Position numbers and translations under genes: made by a program. A stretch of 64,000 nucleotides of DNA from Pirellula sp. (GTDB lineage: Bacteria > Planctomycetota > Planctomycetia > Pirellulales > Lacipirellulaceae). Location: contig PNKX01000011.1 in NCBI GenBank assembly GCA_013822725.1, positions 1-64,000 of the forward strand, written 5' to 3'. Numbering within the stretch: the first letter of the stretch is position 1; each line of letters begins with the position of its first letter. Below are positions 27,240 to 35,160 of this stretch, piece after piece. The notes below the pieces were generated by a model. It did no database searches. It was given only the letters and a program-made list of their open reading frames with translations, and had not been told where the DNA came from.

Positions 27240-27254
27240 AAAGCGAGTTTCAGC

Positions 27255-28202
27255 ATGAAACGGCTCCCCATCGCCAGCTTGGCTTGTAGCGTCGCCCTGT
27301 TCGCTTCCACCGTTGGAGCCGCGTCATTCAATGGCGTCTCGGCTGACATCACTGATTTCGCGAATGGCTCAGAAGTGTCGACCCGCGGCACGCTGGTCGA
27401 CGCCGTGAACCTGCTCAACGACAACGTCGACGGATTGGGCGTCAGCACGACGATCAACGGCGTGTTGTTCAAGGGGACGCAGCCTGGCGCCTTTCACGAA
27501 GGGGCCGAGTCGTTCGGCGAAGCGTCGTTCGTCTATCACGGCGGCGACCCGTACTCCGACGCCAACCTCTGGACTTCGGGCGGGGCGTACGACGTCCTGG
27601 CCGACTCGCAGATCTACAACATCGATAACGGCAACGTCAACACGGGCGATGGATTCGGCGTCGTCAATCTCCTCCCTGGCCAACTTTACGAGTTGCAAAT
27701 CTTCATGCTCGACGACCGTTCCGGCGTCAGCAAGACGTTCCCGCTGCAATTTCAGCAAGCGGCCTTCACAGGCAACGCCGATGAGCTTGACGCCAACATG
27801 CCTGCCGTCGAATTCGGCTACATGACCGGCATCACGATCGGCGGCAACGGCGTCACTCAGGCCAACGGCGAAATCGCGACGATCACCTTTTCGATCGACG
27901 ACGGCTTCAACGGCTTGCTCGTGAATACTTGGGACAACGGCGCGTTCAACGGCATACAGCTCCGCACCGTCGATTCGACCCCCGGCGATTTGGACTTCAA
28001 CGGCATCGTCGACGGCAACGACTTCCTGGTGTGGCAGCGCGGCTTCGGCGCGCCATATTCCAGCGCGGAATTGGAAGCGATCAAAGCGAACTTCGGGATG
28101 CCTCAGGGTGCGATCGCAGTGGCCAGCGTCCCGGAGCCGACTGCGGCGGCGCTACTCGCGACCGCTGGCGTTGTGGGCTGGTTGGCGCGTCGTCGGCGGT
28201 AG
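27255..28202 (+). CDS. PEP-CTERM protein with dockerin-like segment (pair 2, long member)
   Basis: A 315-residue exported protein 15 bases after the SGNH gene. Signal peptide MKRLPIASLACSVALFASTV is followed by a body nearly colinear with the 24670 gene (for example FKGTQPGAFHEGAE, MLDDRSGVSKTFPLQF, and GNGVTQANGEIATI). It differs in carrying a dockerin-like segment between body and tail (LDFNGIVDGNDFLVWQR, then SAELEAIKANFG, DNA about 27985-28105). The tail VPEPTAAALLATAGVVGWLA is followed by RRRR. It is presumably surface-sorted like its paralogue. Function unknown. Confidence 0.86.
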   Translation: MKRLPIASLACSVALFASTVGAASFNGVSADITDFANGSEVSTRGTLVDAVNLLNDNVDGLGVSTTINGVLFKGTQPGAFHEGAESFGEASFVYHGGDPYSDANLWTSGGAYDVLADSQIYNIDNGNVNTGDGFGVVNLLPGQLYELQIFMLDDRSGVSKTFPLQFQQAAFTGNADELDANMPAVEFGYMTGITIGGNGVTQANGEIATITFSIDDGFNGLLVNTWDNGAFNGIQLRTVDSTPGDLDFNGIVDGNDFLVWQRGFGAPYSSAELEAIKANFGMPQGAIAVASVPEPTAAALLATAGVVGWLARRRR

Positions 28203-28230
28203 CTATCGCAGCGGCCGACCATAGCCCGGG

Positions 28231-28362
28231 ATGACGCTTGCGCAAATTCAGGCGCTCGAAAAAGTTCCCGTAAGCTACACCATGCCCGATACTTCCGAAC
28301 TGCATAAGGAAGTGAAGGCGGTCGAGAACGTCGTCGATTTGGAATTGACGTCAAAAAAGTAG
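28231..28362 (+). CDS. Possible 43-residue small protein
   Basis: ATG at 28231 opens 43 codons ending at TAG 28360-28362. The composition is protein-like, acidic with regular Lys and Val (ELHKEVKAVENVVDLELTS). An in-frame stop lies just before the ATG, so it is not the tail of a longer frame. No ribosome binding site or homologue was recognised. It may be a real small protein or a gene remnant. Confidence 0.3.
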   Translation: MTLAQIQALEKVPVSYTMPDTSELHKEVKAVENVVDLELTSKK

Positions 28363-28382
28363 GCCGCGGCATGTTGAGCAGC

Positions 28383-28427
28383 CGTTCCACGTCCCTGGCC
28401 CACGCAATGGGCCAGGGACGTGGAACG
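28383..28427. repeat. Perfect 20-bp stem-loop
   Basis: The 20-base arm at 28383-28402 is the exact reverse complement of 28408-28427, separated by a five-base CGCAA loop. It lies 20 bases after the small open frame and is not followed by a T run. Possible roles are a bidirectional terminator, an mRNA-stabilising hairpin, or a member of the palindromic repeat set seen elsewhere in this window. Confidence 0.6.
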
Positions 28428-28698
28428 CCGCCTCGACTCGACCGCACGACAGGCGATTCCGCAACCAGCGTTCTGCTAACGACTTCCAACACGCTCACTT
28501 GGCGGTTTCTCGAGAAAACTCGGAAACCGTCCTCGCTGGGGAGCTTTGCCTACGAGTTCGCTGCCCACCTAACGGGTCAGCAGCGAATTCTTCTTTAGGC
28601 CCGTTCCTGCGACGTTTCATCACGCTAGTTACTTGGGCGCCCGCCTGCGCCAGTCCTGCCCGCTTGAACCAAGACTCACGCGTCGCACCGCGGTTCGC

Positions 28699-28704
28699 TA
28701 GAAT
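28699..28704 (+). promoter_or_regulatory. Candidate -10 box TAGAAT
   Basis: TAGAAT, in the context CGCTAGAATC, is 62 bases before the dehydrogenase ATG at 28766. The same hexamer in similar context occurs before rpiB and before the TIM-barrel gene. No obvious -35 was seen. Confidence 0.3.
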
Positions 28705-28765
28705 CATCGCGGTCGAGCGGATGGCGTGCATCCGTCGCCCCGCCATCAGGTCGGAGATCCCCACG

Positions 28766-29767
28766 ATGCGTGTTACCGTTTATGGCACGAAGCCGTATGA
28801 TCGCCGCTTTCTCGACGCCGCCAACCGCGACGCCGGACATGAAGTCATTTACTTTGAAGAACGGCTCAGCGAGCACACGGCCATCCTGCAAGGCGATGCG
28901 CCGGCCGCCTGTCTCTTCGTGAACGATCAGTGCGATGAACGAGCGCTCGAAGCCTTGGCTCGTCAAGGTTGCCGGCTCATCGCTCTGCGCTGCGCGGGAT
29001 TCAACAACGTCGACTTGCGTGCGGCCGACCGACTGGGACTCAAGGTCGTTCGCGTCCCGGCCTATTCGCCTTACGCCGTCGCCGAGCATGCGCTCGCGCT
29101 GATCCTCTGCCTGAACCGCAAGATCCATCGCGCGCACAATCGGGTGCGCGAAGGGAATTTTGCGCTCCATGGCTTGCTCGGTTTCGATCTGCACGGGAAG
29201 ACAGTCGGCATCATCGGCACTGGCAAGATCGGCTTGCTGCTCGCGCGGACGCTCGCTGCGATGGGTTGCCGCGTGCTCGGCCACGATCCGTTTCCGTCGT
29301 CCGAGTTCGAACAGATCGGAGCATACGTCGATCTCCACGAGATCTGGAAGTCCGCCGACGTCATCAGCCTTCACTGCCCGCTGACCCCGGATTCCTATCA
29401 CCTGATTAACTCCGGATCGATCGCGCACATGAAGCATGGCGTGATGATCGTCAACACCAGTCGCGGCGGGTTGATCGACACCGAGGCGGTGATCCACGCA
29501 CTGAAGTGCCGACAGATCGGCCATCTCGCACTCGACGTCTACGAGCAGGAAGCCGATCTGTTCTTCGAGAATCTTTCCGACACGATCATTCAGGACGATC
29601 AATTTCAACGCTTGCTCACCTTTCCTAACGTGCTGATCACGGGGCACCAGGCCTACTTCACCGATCAGGCCCTGAAAAATATCGCCGAAACCACGATCGC
29701 CAACCTCACCGCGTTCGAGCAAGGGGCTCCGCTGCCCAACGAAGTGACCGCCGACCGCATCAAATAG
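28766..29767 (+). CDS. D-lactate dehydrogenase-like 2-hydroxyacid dehydrogenase
   Basis: Start set at ATG 28766, where the family N-terminus MRVTVYGTKPYDRRFLDAAN begins; the frame continues upstream as non-conserved sequence. The 333-residue enzyme has the NAD-binding motif GIIGTGKIG, the catalytic Arg in NTSRGGLIDT, the Glu of DVYEQE, and the catalytic His in ITGHQAYFT. These match fermentative D-lactate dehydrogenase (LdhA type). It would interconvert D-lactate and pyruvate with NAD. It stands alone, with repeats beginning directly after its stop, and has no visible link to the fucose genes. Confidence 0.88.
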   Translation: MRVTVYGTKPYDRRFLDAANRDAGHEVIYFEERLSEHTAILQGDAPAACLFVNDQCDERALEALARQGCRLIALRCAGFNNVDLRAADRLGLKVVRVPAYSPYAVAEHALALILCLNRKIHRAHNRVREGNFALHGLLGFDLHGKTVGIIGTGKIGLLLARTLAAMGCRVLGHDPFPSSEFEQIGAYVDLHEIWKSADVISLHCPLTPDSYHLINSGSIAHMKHGVMIVNTSRGGLIDTEAVIHALKCRQIGHLALDVYEQEADLFFENLSDTIIQDDQFQRLLTFPNVLITGHQAYFTDQALKNIAETTIANLTAFEQGAPLPNEVTADRIK

Positions 29768-29795
29768 CCGCGGGTCAACGACCCGCCGGAGCGGG
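29768..29795. repeat. Dispersed 28-bp palindromic repeat, copy 1
   Basis: It contains the hairpin CGGGTC-AAC-GACCCG followed by CCGGAGCGGG, beginning directly after the dehydrogenase stop. It is identical over 28 bases to 35000-35027, and its last 18 bases nearly recur at 30031-30048. Confidence 0.75.
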
Positions 29796-29804
29796 GGAAG
29801 AAGT

Positions 29805-29971
29805 TAACCACCAAGACACGAAGACACAAAGGAAGCACGAAGCAGGAAAGAAATTCGGGAACTGCCCCATCGGTGCCATCAACGTCCATTAGCGGTGCAA
29901 GATTCCCCAACTTCCTTCTCTCTCCCTCTCTTTACTACGTGCGTTTTCGTGCCTTCGTGTCTTGGTGGTTA
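29805..29971. repeat. Inverted repeat with 19-bp arms
   Basis: The arm TAACCACCAAGACACGAAG at 29805-29823 is exactly complementary to 29953-29971, with about 129 bases between. Pairing extends imperfectly inward. It is one of several intergenic inverted repeats in this window with the same build but unrelated sequence. Confidence 0.75.
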
Positions 29972-30030
29972 GCCTTTTCCTCCACCCTCGCCGAACAACG
30001 ACGCTTGCAGGTCAGCGCTGTAGCCCAGGG

Positions 30031-30048
30031 CAACGACCCGCCGGAGCG
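30031..30048. repeat. Dispersed palindromic repeat, partial copy
   Basis: CAACGACCCGCCGGAGCG repeats the right half of the elements at 29768-29795 and 35000-35027. Confidence 0.6.
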
Positions 30049-30268
30049 AAGATTAGGGATGCATGATTTAAAATTTCTGATCGGCGGCGAGGGGCGGTTA
30101 CCCTCTCAAATCAGAAATCCCAAATTCAAAATCAGAAATTTGGCGTCTCCGCCGGGTCATTAATCCGCGACCAAACCGACTCCGGGCCGGCCTCGCCGCC
30201 GAATGTCACTCTACTCCCGGCGAAATTCGCCTTCCAAGGTTGCCGCTCCCGCAACGAATTCCTTCGGT

Positions 30269-30274
30269 TATGAT
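30269..30274 (+). promoter_or_regulatory. Candidate -10 box TATGAT
   Basis: TATGAT lies 70 bases before the adaptor gene start at 30345, in the context CGGTTATGATGAC, which resembles CGGTTATAATGAA at 1890-1902. No -35 was recognised. Confidence 0.3.
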
Positions 30275-30344
30275 GACAGCTTGCCTGTACATCGTTACCC
30301 TATTGGGACTCCCATCCACACTTCGTCGTTCGACGCCTGCCGCC

Positions 30345-31634
30345 ATGTCTTCACCCTCGACTACCGCCCCCCCCGTCCGTCCCGGCGCCAAAGCTGGAGC
30401 GCTGCGCGACGAGCTTTCCTCCCTTCGCATCGACCGCAGTCAGGCCCGCAAGAGTTCTCCCCTGGCGTTGCTGGCATGGTTGCTGCTCGCCTTGCTCATC
30501 ATTGGCGGCATCGGCGGCGCCGGCTATTTCGCGCTCAAGGATAAGCTCTTCCCGCTGCCCGAGGTGACTGTCGAGTCGGTTCGCGTGATGACGCTCGGCC
30601 AGGCCCAAACCGAACTCACCTGCACCGGCTATCTCGAATCGCGCTGGCAGGCCGCCGTCGGCGCCAAGGTCCCCGGCCGCATCGCCGAGATCCCCGTCGA
30701 AGAGGGAACCGAAGTGAAGGCGGGCGACGTCCTCGCTGAACTGGAACACGCCGACCTCGATGCGATGCTCGGCTCGCGCAAAGTCGCCGTCGACCTTGCC
30801 GAGGCGCAACTTGCCGAAGCGCGGTTTACCGCCGCTCAGTCCGAACGCGACTATGCGCGCCAACAAGATTTGTTGAAGCGCAAGGCCGGCGTCACGGCCG
30901 ATCTCGAAAAGGCCCAAACCGCCCGCGACGCCAACAAAACAATCCTGCTGGCCCGCGAAGCCTCCGTCGCCGCCGCGAAGAACGCCGTCCGCGAAGCCGA
31001 AGAGGCGATCCGCAACATGTTCATCTACGCTCCCTTCGACGGCACCGTCGTCACCAAGGACGCCGAGAAGGGCGAGTCGATCATGCCCGGCGGCATGGGC
31101 GCCAGTTCCGGCCGCGGCTCGGTGATCACCCTCGCCAAGCTCGATGAACTCGAAGTCGACACCGACGTCAAAGAGGACTTTCTAGGTCAGATCCGCAAGG
31201 GCCAGCCGACCGAAGTCGAAGTCGACGCCGTCCCCGATCGCCACTATCGCGGCAAGCTCCGCGAAATCATCCCGATGGGCGACCGCACTCGCGGCATCGT
31301 CAAAGTGAAGGTCGCCATCCTCAACCCCGACGAGCGACTTTTCCCTGAACTGAGCGCCACCGTCCGCTTCCTTCCCGACCAAAAGGAAGGCGAAGCGAAC
31401 CTTTCCGAACGGAAAGCGGTTTTCGCGCCCATGGCGGCCATCCAGGGCGAAGGCGCAGAAAAGTTCGCCTGGGTCGTCGAAGGCGACCGCATTCGCAAAG
31501 TCGCCGTCACCACCAAGGGCGAACCCGAAGACAACCTGATCGAAATCGCCTCCCCCTTCACCGGCGGCGAATCGCTCGTCACCGCCCCGCCTCCGGGGCT
31601 GAAGGATGGCGAGCAAGTGAAAATGGCGGAGTAA
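30345..31634 (+). CDS. HlyD/RND-type periplasmic adaptor of an ABC efflux system
   Basis: Start set at ATG 30345; the longer frame to 30240 adds an unlikely N-terminus. The 429-residue protein has a cytosolic tail, one membrane anchor (about 41-64), and then the membrane-fusion layout. This is a lipoyl half (AAVGAKVPGRIAEIPVEEGTEVKAGDVLAELE), a coiled-coil hairpin (about 130-220, Ala/Glu/Arg-rich), the second lipoyl half (FIYAPFDGTVVTKDAEKGE), and a beta-barrel domain (VDTDVKEDFLGQIRKGQ). It probably joins the downstream ATPase and two FtsX-like permeases as a MacA-like adaptor. Substrate unknown. A long inverted repeat separates it from the ATPase gene. Confidence 0.88.
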   Translation: MSSPSTTAPPVRPGAKAGALRDELSSLRIDRSQARKSSPLALLAWLLLALLIIGGIGGAGYFALKDKLFPLPEVTVESVRVMTLGQAQTELTCTGYLESRWQAAVGAKVPGRIAEIPVEEGTEVKAGDVLAELEHADLDAMLGSRKVAVDLAEAQLAEARFTAAQSERDYARQQDLLKRKAGVTADLEKAQTARDANKTILLAREASVAAAKNAVREAEEAIRNMFIYAPFDGTVVTKDAEKGESIMPGGMGASSGRGSVITLAKLDELEVDTDVKEDFLGQIRKGQPTEVEVDAVPDRHYRGKLREIIPMGDRTRGIVKVKVAILNPDERLFPELSATVRFLPDQKEGEANLSERKAVFAPMAAIQGEGAEKFAWVVEGDRIRKVAVTTKGEPEDNLIEIASPFTGGESLVTAPPPGLKDGEQVKMAE

Positions 31635-31647
31635 AGCAGAAGAATTG

Positions 31648-31810
31648 AACCGCCAAGGACGCCAAGGAATACGCGGAAGAGAGAGCGTCACGCATCACCA
31701 CATCATTATCGCTCGCCCAATTTTTTTCATCCGTTTTGAAGTCACTTCATTCGCCAACGATCGCGCGTTCGCCAGGCTCCCCCTTGGCGTCCTTGGCGTC
31801 CTTGGCGGTT
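31648..31810. repeat. Inverted repeat with 20-bp arms
   Basis: The arm at 31648-31667 (core CGCCAAGGACGCCAAGG) is exactly complementary to 31791-31810, with 123 bases between. The right arm also contains a second tandem CCTTGGCGT unit just before it. It lies between the adaptor and ATPase genes. Confidence 0.75.
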
Positions 31811-31842
31811 AAATCCCCAACCGTAAGGGATCAAAACCCGTC

Positions 31843-32555
<713 letters not shown>

Positions 32556-32559
<4 letters not shown>

Positions 32560-33716
32560 AGTATCTGCCGCTCATCCTCCGCAACGTCTTCCGCAACAAG
32601 GTCCGCTCGATCTTCACCGGAATATCGATCGCGATCAGCCTCTTCCCGCTGATGCTGCTCTATGCGTTTCTAGATTTGCAGGACGACATGGCCTCTAGCA
32701 CGGCGCAGTACAACCGCGTCGCCGTCCTCCACGAAGGGGGACTCGCCGGCCAACTGCCGATCGCCTACGTTGATCGCGTTCGCCGTCAGCCCGGCGTCAA
32801 GGACGCCATCCCTCTCTCGTGGTTCGGCGGCAACTACCGCGAGGAGAAAACCCAGTTCGCTCAGTTCGCGACAGACCCTAAAGTCTTCTTTGAGATTTAT
32901 CCTGAATACGCCTGTCCGCCCGATCAGATCGCCGCGTGGCAAAGCGATAAGACCGGCTGCCTCGTCGGCTCCGTCATCGCCGAGAACAAAGGATGGAAGA
33001 TCGGCGATAAGATCCCGTTGCAAGGCAACATTTACCCGGTGGATCTCGAACTCACGGTCCGCGGCATCTACGACGGTCCCGACACGGCCGATCGCTCCTG
33101 GCTCGTCTTCCACTTCGATTATTTCGACGAGTCGCTCAAGGAGGCTCGCACGCCGAATTCCGGAAACGCGGGCATTATTATGCTCCGTACCGAATCGGCG
33201 TCGAAGATGTCGCCCGTGATGCAATCGATCGAAAGCGCGTTCGCCAGCTCCGACGCGCCCGTGAAACCGATGACCGAGAAGGAATTTGGCGCGTCGTTTC
33301 TCGAAATGATGGGCAACGTGCGAGGCTTCATTCGGATGACGGCTACGGCGATTGTCATCGCACTGATCTGCGTCGCCGCCAACACGATGGCGATGGCCGT
33401 TCGCGAACGAACGCGTGAAATCGCCCTCTTCAAGGCGATCGGCTTCAATCGAAACACCATCTTGGGGATGTTCCTCGCCGAGTCAATCGCCATCGGTCTC
33501 TTGGGCGGCCTGATCGGCGGCATCGGCACCAAATTCCTATTCTCGTTGATTGACCTCAGTTCCGTCGACCCAGGGCTCGGCATGTTTTACGTCCCCTGGA
33601 GAACGGCGCTGTGGGGCGTCGCGCTCGCCGCCGCCATCGGCCTATTCAGCGGCCTGATCCCCGCCTGGCGGGCCGCCAACGTCAGCGTCATTGAAGGCCT
33701 ACGCAAGGTGGTGTAA
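32556..33716 (+). CDS. FtsX-like ABC transporter permease 1
   Basis: A 386-residue permease of the MacB/FtsX fold. It has a first membrane span at about 18-40 (SIFTGISIAISLFPLMLLYA), a large periplasmic domain (about 45-255), and three C-terminal spans within about 260-380. The C-terminal domain has the family features NTMAMAVRERTREIALFKAIGF and ending AWRAANVSVIEGLRKVV. It overlaps the ATPase gene by four bases, indicating coupled translation. It is followed by a second, divergent permease, so the transporter may be a heterodimer. Confidence 0.9.
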
Positions 33717-33810
33717 GCATTCAGCTATTGCAGAGGAAGATGCACTGCCTCAGCGACCGTCCGCCGACTTTCAAATCTCAGATTTCAAATCTCAAATCTT
33801 AAATCCCTCC

Positions 33811-34986
33811 ATGGTCCCCCTCAAATACAACATTCGCAGTCTTCGCGCTCGCAAAGTCGGCTCGCTGATGACCATCTTCGGCATCGGCATGGTCGTCTGG
33901 GCCAGCATCTTCGCGTTCGGACTGTCGTCCGGTTTGGACAAAACGCTGGAAATCGCAGCGGAGCCGCTCGACGTCATCGTCCTGCGCAAGGGCTCGACGT
34001 CGGAGGCAGTCAGCGCGGTGACCGAAAAAGCTGCTCGCGATATCAAGGCTCTCCCTGGCATCGCCACCGGTTCCGACGGCCAACCGCTCGCTGCCTCGGA
34101 ACTCGTCGTTTTCGCCTACCTCCCGCGCCGCGGCGCCGACATCAAAGTGAACGTCTCGGTGCGCGGCGTTGACGCCGTCTCGCGGGCGCTGCGTAAAGAA
34201 ATGACGATCGTCGAAGGCAGGGAGTTGAAGCCAGGCGTGCGCGAAGCGATTGTCAGCCGCGCCATGTCGAACCGCTTCCAAAACCTTGGCCTCGGTGACA
34301 AGTTCAAAGTCGACGGGGGCGAGTTCGAGGTCGTCGGCATCTTCGAAGCAGGCGGCGGAGCAGTTGAATCCGAAATCTGGACCGATCAACGCGTCCTCGC
34401 GCAAATCGCGAAACGGACCGGCGCGATGTCGAGCCTCCAGTTCCGCGCCGCCAGCGTCGCCGATCAGGAGCGACTGATCGAACGCATCAAGAATGACGAA
34501 CAGATCGATCTCGGCGCTCTGACGGAGAAGCAATACTACGCTGAACAAGCTGCTCAAAGTGGTCTCATCAAGTTCGTCGGCTACATCATTGCCTTCGTGC
34601 TGACGATCGGCGCGATGTTCGCCGTGGCGAACACCATGTATGGCGCCATCGCGTCGCGCGCCCGCGAGATTGGCACGCTCCGCGCCCTAGGCTTCGGACG
34701 TTTCAGCATCCTCACCGCGTTCATGCTCGAATCGCTCCTGCTGTGTCTTGCCGGGGCCGCCCTGGGCTGTCTCGCCGCTCTGGCCGTCAACTTCCTGTTG
34801 GGCGGCATCCAAACCGGCACAATGAACCCCGGCACCTTTACAGAGGTTGCCTTCTCCTTCGATTTTGGGCCCAAGATCCTCCTCCAAGGCATCTTCCTGG
34901 CCATCGTCATGGGCCTCATCGGCGGTTTCCTCCCCGCCTTCCGCGCCGTCCGCATGAAGGTCGTCGACGCCCTCCGCGAAGTGTAG
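33811..34986 (+). CDS. FtsX-like ABC transporter permease 2
   Basis: Start set at ATG 33811, where homology to permease 1 begins (MVPLKYNIRSLRARKVGSLM); the frame reaches back to 33691. The 391-residue protein has the same plan: N-terminal span, periplasmic domain with ADIKVNVSVRGVDAVSRAL, and C-terminal spans with NTMYGAIASRAREIGTLRAL and PAFRAVRMKVVDALREV. The 94-base gap to permease 1 contains short direct and inverted copies of an AAATCT-type motif (33769-33800). Together with the upstream genes it would form a MacAB-like exporter or lipoprotein-release-type system. Confidence 0.9.
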   Translation: MVPLKYNIRSLRARKVGSLMTIFGIGMVVWASIFAFGLSSGLDKTLEIAAEPLDVIVLRKGSTSEAVSAVTEKAARDIKALPGIATGSDGQPLAASELVVFAYLPRRGADIKVNVSVRGVDAVSRALRKEMTIVEGRELKPGVREAIVSRAMSNRFQNLGLGDKFKVDGGEFEVVGIFEAGGGAVESEIWTDQRVLAQIAKRTGAMSSLQFRAASVADQERLIERIKNDEQIDLGALTEKQYYAEQAAQSGLIKFVGYIIAFVLTIGAMFAVANTMYGAIASRAREIGTLRALGFGRFSILTAFMLESLLLCLAGAALGCLAALAVNFLLGGIQTGTMNPGTFTEVAFSFDFGPKILLQGIFLAIVMGLIGGFLPAFRAVRMKVVDALREV

Positions 34987-34999
34987 CGCTGTGCGGAAA

Positions 35000-35027
35000 C
35001 CGCGGGTCAACGACCCGCCGGAGCGGG
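35000..35027. repeat. Dispersed 28-bp palindromic repeat, copy 2
   Basis: Identical over 28 bases to 29768-29795 and containing CGGGTC-AAC-GACCCG. It begins 14 bases after the permease stop and is followed directly by a long inverted repeat, the same order as at copy 1. Confidence 0.75.
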
Positions 35028-35033
35028 AAGCCA

Positions 35034-35101
35034 AATGCTGAAGGATGAATGCGGAATGGGAATAATTCCCCTTCAGCATTCCGCATTCATCCTTCAGCAT
35101 T
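35034..35101. repeat. Inverted repeat with perfect 25-bp arms
   Basis: The arm at 35034-35058 is exactly complementary to 35077-35101, around an 18-base loop. The arm contains the word GGATGAATGCGGAATG, which also makes up the inverted repeat at 36952-37039. It is the strongest hairpin of the intergenic set here. Confidence 0.8.
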
Positions 35102-35114
35102 CCCCCTTTTCCCC

Positions 35115-35120
35115 TACAAT
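35115..35120 (+). promoter_or_regulatory. Candidate -10 box TACAAT
   Basis: TACAAT lies 40 bases before the GTG start of the symporter, just after the long inverted repeat. No clear -35 was seen. Confidence 0.3.
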
Positions 35121-35160
35121 GCCCCGCGGCTAGCGATCGCCCCTCCCCCGCCCGCAAGAC

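Larger units (their letters stand above)
29768..30344. other. Repeat-rich intergenic region
   Basis: This 577-base gap holds no plausible gene. It contains a copy of the CGGGTC/GACCCG palindromic repeat (29768-29795), a 19-bp inverted repeat (29805-29823 with 29953-29971), a partial second copy of the palindromic repeat (30031-30048), a 10-bp inverted repeat (30071-30080 with 30132-30141), and a TATGAT box near its right end. Confidence 0.6.

Noticed and set aside
28766..29767. Assigning the dehydrogenase to the end of the fucose pathway
   Set aside because: The pathway yields L-lactate, whereas this family makes or uses D-lactate, and the gene is 4 kb away behind unrelated genes.
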